Assembly: GCA_017311185.1 (NCBI GenBank)
Contig: JAESUZ010002717.1
Coordinates: forward strand, 186,001-250,000
Direction: 5' to 3'
Origin: Proteles cristata cristata
Taxonomy: Eukaryota; Chordata; Mammalia; Carnivora; Hyaenidae
DNA length: 64,000 nt
The notes under the pieces were generated by a model. That model was not told the origin of the DNA and ran no database searches. It was given only the letters and a program-made list of their open reading frames with translations. The translations under genes were made by a program, and so were the position numbers. Below, piece by piece: positions 10,556 through 19,788 of this stretch (position 1 is the stretch's first letter; each line of letters starts with the position of its first letter).

Positions 10556-10608
10556 CTGAGACTGGGTACCCACACGAGGCTGCGTACGACGCTTCCTCTG
10601 TGGCTCAG
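10556..10608 (+). pseudogene. PNLDC1: PNLDC1 exon with the second catalytic Asp, one-base loss
   Basis: The acceptor is GGCTTCAG and the donor CTCAG|GTGAGA. ETGYPHEAAYDA is read from 10558; the YDA Asp matches the last Asp of the DEDD set. FLCGS continues only from 10593 in another frame, so one base is missing at the GCTTCC junction. Exon length (53) is one short of the multiple its phases need. Confidence 0.88.
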
Positions 10609-10796
10609 GTGAGAGCTGCTGTCGTTTCACATGGGGGAAGACGCTCATGCTTTCTTTGGGATGATCTCCCCCACCATCCCGGGGCTCTCCATTCGTCTCC
10701 AGGTGTTGCATGTAACAAAGTAATCTAATTTCTGTATGCTTTGATACGGAGAGCCGGTTGAGCTTGGACGTCTGTTAGATCTCAGCATTTTCCCAG

Positions 10797-10845
10797 TTCT
10801 TTTGAAAGTGGCACACTGCTCCTGTGGAGAGTGCTACTGCAGGAG
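10797..10845 (+). pseudogene. PNLDC1: PNLDC1 exon, VLLKVAH then LLL out of frame
   Basis: The acceptor is TTTTCCCAG. Leu-Leu-Lys-Val-Ala-His is read from 10799 and the following Leu-Leu-Leu from 10816, with one base missing in the CAC-TG junction. The 3' end is approximate because I see no good donor near the expected place. Confidence 0.75.
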
Positions 10846-11650
10846 TGCTCCTTCCCTCCTGTTACGGCGACAGGGTTCGCTGTGAGCTCAGAGCGCCAGG
10901 GCCCCGCGGTTTCCCACAGACGGCACGTGGCACGTTGCAAAACCTAGCCCCTGGACCGGATGCAGCCTTCCTCCCCAGGGTGGCCTTTCCGGCTGGTCCT
11001 GGCCCTTGTCCTGCCGCTGGGAAGAGTCACGGCCGGAGGCCGCGGCAGAGGCTGGGCCAGGGTCCTGACCCCTGCCTCCGGGCCTCCTGGTGTGGTTCCC
11101 CTGCCTGTTCCTCGTCACCACGTCCGTCACAGTGAGGTAGGAGGGCTATGTTCAGGCCGATAAGGACACCTCCTGGGTCCAGGCATTCAGGCTGGGAAGA
11201 AGGAGTGACTGAAATGGGCATTTAGGAAAGAGTTCCTAAACCCCAAAGTGGAATGCGTTTCGCGGCAACACCATCCCTGATGCTTCCCCAGCTCGGCTCG
11301 TAGGCGCTGAGGCCACACGTGCAGTACGGGTTCTGTAGCACCGTCTGGGGTGTCTGTCTGTCAGGTAGGATTTGGGCCAGGTGACAGAGCTCATCGGAAC
11401 TGTGACCGGGTCCCTGAGGCTGACGTGTCCTTTTCCGGACTAGGTGAAAGCAATAACTTGGACGAATCTATTAACCTTGGTCCTGCCTATGTTTGTCCAT
11501 TTTAGTAGTGAACATTATGCCTGAAATCCTCCAGGACCTATTGATGCGAGGCTTCTACCTTAAAATGAGAAGTCTGCCCCTCTTGTTCTTCCTGGTGCTC
11601 TGACAGCATCTAAGTGCTCACCGGGAGGTCCCCACGTGCCAGATGGCGAA

Positions 11651-11771
11651 GGCCGCTAACAGGAATGGCAGAAAGTCTCCTCTGTCCTTCTCCCCATCTT
11701 CTAGAACTTTTCTGGTCCAGACCACCCCAGTGTCCCACCCTCCTCCTCGGTGTCCAGAGGCGGCACCTGAG
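11651..11771 (+). repeat. Partial duplicate of the NFSG exon and its upstream intron
   Basis: This block resembles 12560-12676 in order and wording: AGGAATGGCAGAAA, TCTCCCC, CTTCTAGAACTTTTCTGGTCC, then ACCCCAG. The exon-like part starts at 11705 after CTAG, but its coding sense is lost (PDY becomes Gln-Thr-Thr and a gap follows). It is a local duplication of about 115 bp with visible divergence; the copy at 12609 matches the family better. Confidence 0.85.
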
Positions 11772-12256
11772 TGCCTTACATCCTTTTATTTGATCTACCT
11801 CGGTGACCTCAAAACCCTCCCAGGTCTAGGAAGTTTGCGGCTGCCCGGGCCTGCCTGGTCGGCGCCCGCGCGCTTCCTTTTCACGGACCTGTGCCCGGTG
11901 TCTGGGAGCGCTCTGACAGAGGCAGGGTGTGTGTGGTGAGGGACGGCTGTTTGAATCAAGGCTGATGGTCCCCCATCGACAATAAAGGGCCTGGCGTCAG
12001 CGGCCTCTCACAAATTCTGAGCCCATTGCTAACGTCTGTCAAGGGGTCTTCACCAAAGCAGAGGTTCTGCTCTGGCCTGGGCCCGGAGGGAGGGCTGCGA
12101 GATTGGTCGGCAGGGGCGGGGTGGGGGCGGGACTCGGGAGGGAGTGGAGGTCCGAGGCAGCGCTCTGCCCTGTTGTCACCAGACCCTAGCTGTGGCCCAG
12201 GACCTGTGCGCGACGGCTGGCCTGCCTGAGTGCCCGGGCTTTCTCTGTCCCCATAG

Positions 12257-12355
12257 AGCGGGCTCCTGCCTGAGCCGTCCTTCCTCTGTACTCGATGCTG
12301 GCTCCCACGTGAACCAGGTGAATCTTATCCGAGCCGGGGTCCCTAAGACAGGGAG
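12257..12355 (+). pseudogene. PNLDC1: PNLDC1 exon containing NQVNLIRAGVPK, frame broken
   Basis: The acceptor is TGTCCCCATAG. Leu-Ala-Pro is read at 12298-12306, but VNQVNLIRAGVPK lies in another frame from 12309 to 12347; the expected Tyr codon between them has lost a base. Upstream, the Pro-Glu-Ser-Ser-Phe-Pro equivalent is also shifted. The 3' border is uncertain; the first usable GT follows GGGAG at 12356. Confidence 0.8.
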
Positions 12356-12608
12356 GTAGCGTTTCGCCCTTCCCGTTCAGAGCCGTGTGCGGGGAGCAGC
12401 CTGGCTGTCGGGGATCCTCAGAGGTGCTCCTGCCCTGCTAGGCTCGTTGTCCTGTGTCTCCTGCCCAAACCCGACGTGACGCGCTGTTCCTTCCTTCCTC
12501 CAGTCTCCGGACAGAGCCCTTCCCCAGCCTCTCTCAGGATCTTCAAACCAAGAAGTTTGGCCGGTAGGAATGGCAGAAACCTCCTCCGTTCTTCTCCCCG
12601 TCTTCTAG

Positions 12609-12785
12609 AACTTTTCTGGTCCCGACTACCCCAGTATCCGGCCTCCCATCCTCCTCCCTCAGCGTCCGGAGGTGGCCTGGGGTCAGCGAGCAGCAAGTCT
12701 ATCGTGAGTTTCAGAACTCCTGCAAGTTCGAACCGCTACCCCCGCGGAGCCAGTTTCTGCTCTTGACCAATAAGTCCAAGGAGAG
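12609..12785 (+). pseudogene. PNLDC1: PNLDC1 exon NFSGPDYPSIRPPIL to SQFLLLTNK, one-base gain
   Basis: The acceptor is CGTCTTCTAG and the donor GAG|GTGCCT. NFSGPDYPSIRPPILL is read from 12609, then SVRRWPGVSEQQVYREFQNS continues in another frame from 12661, so one extra base sits in the CCTCCCTC run. The second frame then stays open through SQFLLLTNKSKE. The segment around 12738-12752 is one residue shorter than I expect. Confidence 0.87.
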
Positions 12786-12878
12786 GTGCCTCTGCCCCCG
12801 CCTCGCCCTCCCGGCCCGCAGCCGGTCCCGGAGGAGCAGGTCTGACACTTGCGCGCCTGATCAACCTGTCTTTGGCAG

Positions 12879-12974
12879 CGCGCGGAGCACCCTGAGGAGT
12901 ACCGGGCCCACCCACGCTGCGGGTCTCCCTGTACCGCTACTGGAGGCACTCCCGAACATCAACTGCTTGTTACA
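12879..12974 (+). pseudogene. PNLDC1: PNLDC1 exon EYRAHPTLRVSLYRYWRHS, three shifts
   Basis: The acceptor is GTCTTTGGCAG and the donor CA|GTAAGT. Conserved pieces fall in successive frames: the upstream part ending CTG at 12892-12894, Glu-Tyr-Arg-Ala-His (12897-12911), TLRVSLYRYWRHS (12914-12952), NINCLL (12955-12972). Each step fits one missing base, and the usual CAG before the donor also appears one base short. Confidence 0.87.
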
Positions 12975-13954
12975 GTAAGTGGCTCAGGTTTGGGCCAGCC
13001 TGCGGCCGCCGCTGGCCCTGAGCGGAGCAGGCTCGCGGGCTAGCGGGTGTGGAGCACCAGGAAGCCTGGACAGGGCTTCACTAAATGTCCGCTAAGGCCG
13101 GGCACCGCGTGGGTTCCAGGCCTTCATCCGCGAGTGCAAGACAAACCCTTGCCGGTCCTGAAGTCCCACTCCGGGGCCGGGGGTTAACAAGTGAACTGCA
13201 CGATAGATCAGGTGGACAGGCGTTCGTTAAAACCAGAGCAGCTCAGAGGTGGGAGTGGGGCCAGAGAGGGGGCGGACAGGTAAAGGAGAAGGTGGGACCT
13301 CATGAAAGACTCCAAGGAGGTGAGGGAACGAGTCAGGCGGAGCACGGGGAGGACCTGTCTCAGGCAGCGGGCAGAGGCCCTGAGGAGGGGCCGCGAGGAG
13401 AGAATGGGACGGTCCGTGGGCCCAATCTGGGGGAGGGGCTGCGGGCGGCTTGGGGTTTATCGTGCAGGGGTGGGACGCAGAGACTGCAGGGGACACGGAG
13501 GGCTGGGGGAGGAAGTGGGCTGTGCCAGGCGGGCACACTGTCGGCTTGGGGCTCGACCTTTTATGGTGACCGGGTGGGGGTGGTGGTGCTGAAGGATCCT
13601 GGGCAGACTGGAGCTGGGTCGAGTTTGAACCTGCTTCGGCCTGTGTAACTGAGGGATGAGGTGTCTTTGCGAGGGTCTCGGCTTGCTGGTTGGGAGCCGT
13701 GCGTATAGAAAACGGCGTGCTTGAAGCTTGGCTCCTGGCCGTCCTCCTCCTGCCCGCCAACCTCTGACATAAACCCACCAGCATGGCTGGTCTGCGTGGG
13801 TCTCGGAGCCCTTCTAGGCTGACGGCGGAAGCCCCGCTGGGGAAGGCGGGACGGGAGTCTGGTCAGCAGGCGGGGCCCATGCTGGGCCTCCACGCCCGCC
13901 TGGGGTGCGTACGGGGCCGCTCCCGCTGACTGGTGCTCGGCTTCTGTCTCGCAG

Positions 13955-14015
13955 AGTGTGGCGTGGTGGCTACCTGGGCGCTCCTGGCTCTTGTCCTTGA
14001 CGACCTGACCCCTGA
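13955..14015 (+). pseudogene. PNLDC1: PNLDC1 last coding exon with membrane segment, stop out of frame
   Basis: The acceptor is TGTCTCGCAG. CGVVATWALLALVL matches the C-terminal hydrophobic anchor that holds the enzyme on mitochondria. The usual short tail and TGA (14013-14015) are in a different frame, one base being missing after the last Leu codon at 13993-13995. In the open frame translation would run on into the 3' region. Confidence 0.85.
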
Positions 14016-14184
14016 GCGTGGCCTGCCGCTCTGTCTCCCTCTCTCCGCGCCACCCATCGACTGTGGTCCATGGGCTCCTGGGCCTCTGTGTAAAGAGTAT
14101 CTTTTCTGGGCAGACTGGATCTATGGGGTCCTGTGGGGAACTTTGTTTTGAATGTGAAATTCTGTAACTATTCTCGATAATAAA
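14016..14184 (+). other. PNLDC1 3' untranslated region
   Basis: Non-coding sequence after the ancestral stop. No repeat is recognised in it. Confidence 0.6.
14179..14184 (+). promoter_or_regulatory. AATAAA polyadenylation signal of PNLDC1
   Basis: AATAAA followed by an A run, about 165 bases after the ancestral stop codon. It is the first such signal downstream of the last exon and outside any SINE. Confidence 0.7.
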
Positions 14185-14476
14185 AAAATCCTTAGATGTG
14201 AACTTTTTGTGACCTGAACTTTTCATAATGGAGAGATGTGCCCACCTCTGGGAGCTTAATTGAATGTTCTGGAGGGTCTCAGGCAGGGACAACCAGTACT
14301 GAACGCTGGGTGAACAAAGGGCCATGTTATTTCTGGGAGAGGAATTCTTGGCCAATAGGCTGGTTGGGATTTAAATCTGGGAAATGGTGTAAGTGTCCAT
14401 GTGCATTTGTGATGTTTTGATAACATCTTATGGCTTATGAAATGTTGAACATTCACTTCGGAAATAAGACTTACCC

Positions 14477-14668
14477 GGGGGGCACCTGGGTGGCCCAGTC
14501 AGTTAAGTGTCCAACTCTTGGTTTTGGCTCAGGCCATGATCTCACAGTTCATGGGTTCGAGCCCCGTGTTGGGCTCTGTGCTGACAGTGTGGAGCCTGCT
14601 TGGGATTCTCTCCCAGTCTCTCTGACCCCCTCTGGCTTGCTCACTTGTTCTCAAAAAAATAAAAAACC
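14477..14668 (+). mobile_element. Carnivore tRNA-Lys SINE
   Basis: Forward copy: head GGGGGGCACCTGGGTGGCCC, pyrimidine-rich body (TCTCTCCCAGTCTCTCTGAC) and an A-rich tail. Confidence 0.95.
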
Positions 14669-15511
14669 AGAAACAAAACCTATGCGTACCACAGCTGTGT
14701 ACCCCGAGGGGCCAGGAAGACTCGGGTTATTTTGTTTCCTCTGCAGAGCTCCGTACCCACCACACCCACACGGCAGTCAGCTTTACGAGTAGCTATTCTC
14801 TCAGAACCTGGCTGGGCTGTTGGTTCAACCTTGAACTTCACTTATGATTCAGCAAAGCCTTTCTAAACGGGGGTAAGGGGGGTGCAGTTTTTTTCTCCAT
14901 AAAACAGGTGTGTTAGTGGTGGCAGCCACCCCATGGTGAGTTTGGGAGCTCCCTGTCCTGAGGGATGTGAGTGACCAATGAGGTGCTATCCCTTGGTCGG
15001 GGCAGCTCATGGTCAGGCCAGTGAAACTGAGCTCTCCGGCAGCCTGAGGGAAGTTTTACCCCTTCGTCCACGAGGCCTCCTGGTGGGACCCCCCTCTCCT
15101 CCCCCCATCGGATGTCACTTTGCATACGCTGAGGAGAGCTCCCCTTTCTATCATGGGCTTCTGGGGCCCAGTCTAATTAGATGGGGTCCACATTCAGTGC
15201 TCCAGCATGAGACTGAGAACAAGCTTAGGTCAGTGTACGGAGTGACCGTTTTGACTTTCGGGGGTTGGAGCAGGGTCTGGGCGCTGGGAGCTGTTCTCTG
15301 GGGGCGGGGAGCACCCTGTCGTGACTTAACCTCCTACCTGCTCGCAAGTCTCACCGCGCCCCTGCTGCAGGCACCTTCTGTGGGACGTCTGCCGGCGGTG
15401 GCGCTCTGCCATGGGACCGTGGGGACGCTGACGGCGGCGGGGCGGAGGCGGCGAGCTGCTCAGAGTCCCCGACTGCTCGGGTTCTAGCTCCCGGTTCTGG
15501 AGTTCCTCCCT
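14669..15511. other. No gene seen
   Basis: Moderately GC-rich unique sequence. Open frames here are short and start at arbitrary ATGs, with no paired splice sites or family motif. The part from 15300 to 15480 is CG-rich. Confidence 0.5.
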
Positions 15512-15697
15512 CCCTCTCTTCCTTATTCTGAGAGAAAGAGAGCCAGTAGGGGAGGGGCAGAGAGCGGGGGAGAGAGTCCCAGGCAGGCTCTGAGCTGTCA
15601 GCACGGAGCCCGATGTGGGGCTTCAACTCTCAAGCCACGTGATCATGACCCGAGCCGAAGTCGGATGCTTCGCTGCCTGAGCCGCCCCTGCGCCCCA
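15512..15697 (-). mobile_element. Carnivore tRNA-Lys SINE
   Basis: Reverse copy from a TTATTCTGAGAGAAAGAG end to a head ending GAGCCGCCCCTGCGCCCC. Confidence 0.93.
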
Positions 15698-16361
15698 CTT
15701 GGGGGTTCCTGGGATGCCGGTGGGTGGGCTTTTTGCTGCTGTCTCCTGCTTCCTCCACCTCTTGGTGCCAGGTTTTCATGTAGTTCTGTCTCCCATCCTG
15801 AAATGAAAACTCCAAAGCAAAGTGTAAACCAGCTGCTCTGCCCTCCCCCCTGCCTCTCCCTGGGGCTCTGAAGGGGCCTCCTTCCCCTTCAGCAGGGCCT
15901 GGGTTGGGGCCAAGCTGGCCGCCTGCCTCCCGCCCGTCTGCTCTGCAGAATGTATCCCTCTCCGCCGCCTCCCCTGCGAGGCTTTCGTGGGTCCCGCATA
16001 TGTATCCCCGAGCCCCTGGCCTTCGTGCTTGCTCCCGTCCCGTAGGCCACTTGGGGCACCCCCCTCCCCTCTGCCTGGCTCCTCCCCTTCACCCCTGAGA
16101 CTCCCTTCAGCCGGCACCCCCTCTAGGTTCCGGATCTCTGCTGACCGGCTGGCGCCACCGGGGCTCGGGCTTCTCCTGCCTGTTGGAACGCCGAGCGCCG
16201 TGTGCCAGGGCTCCTGGCCTGTCCCCTCACGGGTGGCCGCTCCAGCCCGCGGAACGTGTGCGGCTCTGCGGTGCTCCCTGTGCCTGGAGCCTCTGTGCTA
16301 CCTGAGGTGGAGTCTGAATTCTTTGGTGCTGCACCCAGAGGCACCTTAAAAATGTGGAGTC
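15698..16361. other. No gene seen
   Basis: C-rich single-copy sequence. Overlapping open frames on both strands reflect base composition; no recognisable domain. Confidence 0.5.
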
Positions 16362-16566
16362 TCTGGGCACCTGAGGGCTTGGTCGGTTAAGTGTCTGACT
16401 CCTGACTTTGGCTCAGGTCACCATCTGGTTCATGGGTTCGAGCCCCGAGTCAGGTTCTGCGCTGACAATGCAGAGCCTGCTTGGGATTCTCACTCCCCCC
16501 ACCCCCTCTGCCTGTCCCTGCTCAGTCTCTCCTCTCTCAAAATAAAGAAACTTAAAAAAAAAAAAT
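16362..16566 (+). mobile_element. Carnivore tRNA-Lys SINE
   Basis: Forward copy from CTGGGCACCTGAGGGCTTGG to an A-rich tail; GGAGTCT flanks both ends. Confidence 0.94.
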
Positions 16567-16759
16567 AGGGAGTCTTGTCATTCTGCATAACTGACGTGGT
16601 TCTGCCTCTGCAAAGAGGAAAACGGCACGTGGGAGCCTCACATTGCCCTGGCCGAGGGACGTCCTGATGACCCTCAGGGTCCTGATCATGTAGATGTGGT
16701 TGACTCCAGTCCTGGCTCTTAGAATGTTTGAATCTTGTTTGTAGTTTAAACACTGAGAT

Positions 16760-16969
16760 TTAAAAAAAAAAAATTTTTTTTTATAGTTTATTTCTGAGAC
16801 AGAGAACATGAGCAGGGGAGAGGCAGAGAGAGAGGGAGACACAGAATACAAAGCAAGTTCCAGGCTCTGAGCTGTCAGCACAGAGCCTGATGCGGGGCTT
16901 GAACCCACAAACCGTGAGATCATAACCTGAGCTGAAGTCGGATGCTTAACTGAGCCACCCAGGCGCCCC
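16760..16969 (-). mobile_element. Carnivore tRNA-Lys SINE
   Basis: Reverse copy from the T run to a head ending CACCCAGGCGCCCC, with a short deletion around the A box. Confidence 0.95.
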
Positions 16970-17106
16970 TGGAACACTTTTTGACTAAGGAAAAAACAAA
17001 GCCTGTAACTTTCTAACCATGAAGCATCTGGTGTCATTTTTCTGTAAACTTGTCTGAAAATCCAGTGCAATCTAATTAAAACACTAAGTCCCTTTTGCCA
17101 CATAAG

Positions 17107-17215
17107 GCGCCATCTTCATGGGCTCTGGGGTGAGGACATGGGCGTCCCTGGGGCTGTCACCCTGGCCACCACCTTCTCCGGCAGCACAGTCACTAAGGAC
17201 CCACAGCCCTACCAG
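17107..17215 (+). other. Exon-like segment without known gene
   Basis: A pyrimidine-rich stretch ending ACATAAG precedes 109 bases that end in CAG followed by GTGAGTG, a strong donor. One frame is open throughout and reads MGVPGAVTLATTFSGSTVTK, then DPQPYQ, from 17138. I do not recognise the peptide and see no partner exon. It may be a cryptic or lineage-specific exon, or chance. Confidence 0.3.
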
Positions 17216-17529
17216 GTGAGTGTTAGTGTCCCCACCTGGTGACGATCAAGCAGGCTTTGGTGGACACAGAGCTTGCGGGCGGTGAGCACAGCCTCTGCTG
17301 GTGGCCTTGTGCCGTCACTGGGTCTCTGGAACACCACGGTGCCTACGCAGTGTCAGCTGGGGGCCCGCCCTTGCAGCTGGCGCACACAGATCTGCATGCA
17401 CCCCAATTCCACTGCCTGAGCTCTTGTTACCATTTGCCTTCGCCCCTTTACGTAGAGAGAAGGATGGGGTCCTGACATTTGGGACAGAGAGCACAGGGGG
17501 ACTTGGGCTCAGCCTGCTTTAGGTTAATT

Positions 17530-17641
17530 TTTAAAAAAAGTTTTTATGAAGTAATCTGTACCCCTAGTGTGGGGTGGGGCTTGAACTCATGACCCTGAGA
17601 TCGAGTTGCACGCTCTTCCAGCTGAGCCACTTCGGCGCCCT
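17530..17641 (-). mobile_element. Old carnivore SINE
   Basis: A-rich end, then a compact tRNA-like head (GGGCTTGAACTCATGACCCT, GAGCCACTTCGGCGCCC). It lacks the long GA-rich body, so it belongs to an older, shorter SINEC form. Confidence 0.8.
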
Positions 17642-18118
17642 AGCCTGTCGTTTACACTCCACCCTGTTCCAGTCTGCTCGCAACGCAGGGTCACACGCCC
17701 ATGCTGCTGCCACCTGGACCCCCTGGCCTGCTCTGTCCTTGCTTCCCCAGGATGGTGGCCCGGCCCTGTAGACGTAGGCCCCAGTGCCTGAGCTCTGACT
17801 GCCAGGAGCACGGCCCCAGCTGGGCGTGAGAGTGGCACCAGGAGAAGCAGCATCCTCAGCTCAGCGGGAGCCCCCGGGAGCTGGCTCCCAAGTGAGCTCT
17901 GGCTGTTCTATCAAGTGCGTGGACGTTTTTGCCCATGAACTTGTAACGGGAGTCCCAGGGAGCTGCCCCGCCTGCTGCCCCATCCTCAGCCGTGTGGAGA
18001 AGCACTGACGGTCGCTGCCTGTGTGATCCTGGAGAGCCTCACACTCGTGTGCGAAACGCGCAGCCCTGAACTCTCTGGAAGCCGGAGTTTATACATTTTC
18101 ATTTTTTAGTTTTTTAGC
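17642..18118. other. No gene seen
   Basis: Unique sequence of high GC content without repeats or splice-bounded open frames that I can recognise. Confidence 0.45.
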
Positions 18119-18305
18119 TTTTTTTTTTAAAAAATAAGTTTATTCACTTGAGAGACCGCATGAGCGGAGAAGGGACAGAGAGACACAGGCTCCAGGCTCT
18201 GAGCTGTCAGCACAGAGCCCGACGCGGGGCTCGAACCCACGAACCGTGAGATCATGACCTAAGCGAAAGTCGGACGCTTAACCGACTAAGCCACCCAGGT
18301 GCCCC
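18119..18305 (-). mobile_element. Carnivore tRNA-Lys SINE
   Basis: Reverse copy with a shortened GA body and a head with CTAAGCCACCC, intermediate between the two subfamilies. Confidence 0.95.
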
Positions 18306-18652
18306 TGGACTTGCTTTTTAAAACGCGTGCACACTGTACGAATCTTAGAGCGCATATTCTTCCATCCACAAGGACTCGCTAAGCACAGAGCACCACTGTC
18401 CCAGTCCTGGCTGGGGCCTGCGGCCACGAAAGCACAGAAAGGTGGGCACAAGCTGAAAGGGCGCGGCAGGTAACTCAGGCTGCGTGGCTGCCCAGGCGGG
18501 CGCGGCGGGAGCAGAGGGCTGGGAAGTAGGGAAGGGAGCATCTGCTCAGGCCCTGGTGATGCTCTTATCAGGGGACTGAAACCGGGGGATGGGGAGGTCG
18601 GGGGGGGGGGGGATGGGGAAAGTCTTGAAAGTCTCAGGTGTTATTTCTTTAT

Positions 18653-18868
18653 TTTTAAGTTTTTTTTTTTTATTTATTTCTAGGAGAGAGAGAGAGAGAC
18701 AGCATGAGGGGAGGGTCAGAGAGAGAGGGAGTCACAGACTGAAACAGGCTCCAGGCTCTGAGCTGGCAGTCAGCACAGAGCCCGACGCGGGGCTCGAACC
18801 CACGAACCGCGAGATCGTGACCTAAGCGAAAGTCGGACGCTCAACCGACTAAGCCACCCAGGCGCCCC
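18653..18868 (-). mobile_element. Carnivore tRNA-Lys SINE, young subfamily
   Basis: Reverse copy with TTTCTAGGAG, CTGGCAGTCAGCAC and CTAAGCCACCC, close to the consensus of the young group. Confidence 0.97.
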
Positions 18869-18874
18869 TATTTT

Positions 18875-19092
18875 TTAAGTTTTGATATTAAGTTTATTTT
18901 GAGAGAGAGAGAGCATGAGTGAGCACACACAAGCAGGTGAGGGGCAGAGAGAAGGAGAGGCAGAAGCCTAAGCTGGCTCCACTCCATCAGCACAGAGCCT
19001 GATGCAGGGGCTCCAGCCCGAGAACTGTGAGATCACAACCTGAGCCGAAGTCAAGAGTTGGATGCTTAATGGACAGAGCCACCCAGGCGCCC
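18875..19092 (-). mobile_element. Carnivore tRNA-Lys SINE, older
   Basis: Diverged reverse copy directly beside the young one, ending CACCCAGGCGCC. Confidence 0.93.
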
Positions 19093-19121
19093 TAGGTTTG
19101 TACTTTAACTCCAGCTTAGGT

Positions 19122-19358
19122 TTTATTTATTTTTATTTTTTAATTTTTTTAATGTTTATTTTTGAAAGAGAGAGAGAGAGAGAGAGAGAGAGCACAATCA
19201 TGGGGGAGGGGCAGAGAGGGAGACACAGAATCCGGAGCAGGCTCCAGGCTCCGAGCTGTCAGTGCATTGCCTGACGCGGGGCTTGAACTCTGGAACTGTG
19301 AGATCGTGACCTGAGCTGAAGTCAGGTGTTTAACTGATGGAGTCACCCAGGTGCTTCT
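19122..19358 (-). mobile_element. Carnivore tRNA-Lys SINE with long decayed target duplication
   Basis: Reverse copy with a GA dinucleotide run. The flanks 19095-19121 and 19360-19386 share GGTTTGT and CCAGCTTAGGT with mismatches between, a target duplication of about 27 bases. Confidence 0.95.
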
Positions 19359-19571
19359 CGGTTTGTGTTCTAATTCCAGCTTAGGTGTGAAGGGGATGGC
19401 TTGGGCCGCGTGGGATCGAGGGGCCAGGCTGGCTGGGTTCTGCCACCAGAGCTCTTCCCGGCTGCACAGCCGGCCCCTCACTTGTTCTGCGCCCCGTGTG
19501 CCTCCCGGCAGGCTGTGCTTCCATTTTTGCAGGATGTGATGTGGTTAGTGTATCGTCCAAGGAATGCTTCA

Positions 19572-19788
19572 TTTTTTTAATTTTTTAATGTTTTTATTTA
19601 TTTCTGAGAGAGAGAGAGATAGTGTGAGCAGGGGAGGGACAGAGGGAGAGGGAGACACAGAATCTGAAGCAGCTCCAGGCCCTGAGCTGTCAGCACAGAG
19701 CCCGACGCGGGGCTCCAACCCACGAACCGTGAGATCATGGCCTGAGCCGAAGTCGGACGCTTAACTGACTGAGCCACCCAGCCGCCCC
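19572..19788 (-). mobile_element. Carnivore tRNA-Lys SINE
   Basis: Reverse copy with a head ending CACCCAGCCGCCCC. GGAATGC on both sides marks the target duplication. Confidence 0.95.

Larger units (their letters stand above)
231..14184 (+). pseudogene. PNLDC1: PNLDC1 locus (3' part), apparently inactivated
   Basis: PNLDC1 is a DEDD-family 3'-5' exonuclease related to PARN. With TDRKH it trims piRNA precursors on the outer mitochondrial membrane of germ cells. About 16 exons can be read here from conserved peptides with AG/GT borders (GLSVFSSIEGES, FLKNGIPYMNEEQEKK, HLHEKFFRPLP, ESYDQFKLNIHNLFPVL, DLNPTKNSGP, NQVNLIRAGVPK, NFSGPDYPSIRPP, SQFLLLTNK). The first coding exons, with the Asp-x-Glu catalytic pair, lie left of the window. 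At least a dozen frame changes break the conserved peptides, starting with a TGA at 3093-3095, so no full protein could be made. Most lesions are single missing bases in doubled bases, so sequence error is the alternative. MAS1 downstream shows this is the orthologous position, not a stray copy. Identity is near certain; inactivation is likely. Confidence 0.85.

Noticed and set aside
12504..12563. Possible exon between CCTCCAG and GTAGGA
   Set aside because: I first took it for the exon before VSEQQ, but NFSGPDYPSIRPP through SVRRWPG is contiguous at 12609-12690, leaving no peptide for this segment.
13085..13784. 187-codon plus and 185-codon minus frames in the last PNLDC1 intron
   Set aside because: Intronic GC-rich sequence; both strands are open over the same span, which indicates composition, not coding.
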